Below are positions 49,564 through 49,763 of a DNA stretch of 49,763 nucleotides, in pieces (the first letter of the stretch is position 1; each line of letters opens with the position of its first letter). Under the pieces are notes generated by a model. The model saw nothing but the letters and a program-made list of their open reading frames with translations, searched no databases and was not told the origin of the DNA. A program made the translations under genes and the position numbers. This DNA is from Candidatus Doudnabacteria bacterium (lineage in GTDB: Bacteria; Patescibacteriota; Doudnabacteria; UBA920): the NCBI GenBank assembly GCA_003151625.1, contig PLYC01000023.1, forward strand, positions 416-50,178, written 5' to 3'.

Positions 49564-49763
49564 GAAAGGAGGTGATCCATCGACAGCTTCCGCTACCGAT
49601 GCCTTGTTACGACTTAGCCCCAGTTATGAGCTTCGGCTTAGGCCACCTTACGGTGAACTTTAGCCGCTTCCCACTTCCATGGCTTGACGGGCGGTGTGTA
49701 CAAAACCTGAGAACGTATTCACCGTAACGAGGCTGATTTACGGTTACTAGCGATTCCGGCTTC
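49564..49763 (-). rRNA. 16S rRNA, 3' end (partial)
   Basis: The reverse complement contains TTGTACACACCGCCCGTCA, AAGTCGTAACAAGG and the terminal GGATCACCTCCTTT with an intact anti-Shine-Dalgarno. The gene runs off the right edge. The bases before TTGTACAC (CTCAGGT instead of the usual CCCGGGC) show a divergent lineage. Confidence 0.96.

Noticed and set aside
49509-49727. Plus-strand ORF of 72 codons at the right edge
   Set aside because: It is antisense to the 16S 3' end.

Overview
The window looks like part of a Candidate Phyla Radiation (Patescibacteria, probably Parcubacteria-like) genome. The reasons are divergent rRNA ends, AT-rich DNA, weak or absent Shine-Dalgarno sequences, many tiny membrane proteins, a large CPR-type type IV pilus operon, and many short palindromic repeats. 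This placement is inferred from gene content and style; no phylogeny could be run. The standard bacterial code fits every gene.

Layout. The left edge is the 5' end of a 23S rRNA and the right edge is the 3' end of a 16S rRNA. Both are on the minus strand, so the whole window occupies the place of the 16S-23S spacer. Region 227-1150 is the 23S leader, with a boxA-like site, a hairpin terminator and a possible 14-residue leader ORF. Next comes a GC-rich, multiply broken STAS-domain pseudogene (1155-1553) with its own terminators. From 1748 to 7621 the minus strand carries proA-proC-proB (proline synthesis), a RelE/Phd-like toxin-antitoxin pair and ligA. A LysM protein on the plus strand (7829-8221) precedes the pilus region.

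Pilus region (8444-24261, minus). Reading from the promoter near 24350, the order is pilM, pilN, pilO, a small membrane protein, pilB, a receiver-like protein, pilT, pilC, the major pilin, a pilin-like protein, an O-antigen-ligase/TPR protein, prepilin peptidase and four minor pseudopilins. The last pseudopilin carries a C-terminal DUF4082-like domain. This is a nearly complete assembly, retraction and export machine for a surface filament.

Middle (24499-33024). tRNA-Ile(GAT) and tRNA-Ala(TGC), the pair normally found in a 16S-23S spacer, sit together here on the plus strand. They are followed by a DUF4258/DUF2283 pair, two unknown genes (the second broken by frameshifts), guaA, guaB and purA (purine nucleotide synthesis), and small proteins. 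Right part (33134-49185): a CAP-domain surface protein, small membrane proteins, VKOR, a glycine-rich RRM protein with a long structured leader, a ZIP metal transporter, a sensor-like membrane protein and a PAP2 phosphatase. An orphan antitoxin beside a truncated toxin follows. Two MarR-controlled ABC efflux cassettes, a DedA pair and an FMN reductase complete it.

The main unusual signals are four. (1) 16S and 23S are separated by about 49 kb of protein genes. (2) Palindromic elements are inserted in frame in proA, ligA and guaA and abut the purA stop, like Rickettsia palindromic elements. (3) Two homologous long hairpins with compensatory changes occur, one just upstream of the RRM gene. (4) A family of heptanucleotide repeats is read as coding sequence in several genes.
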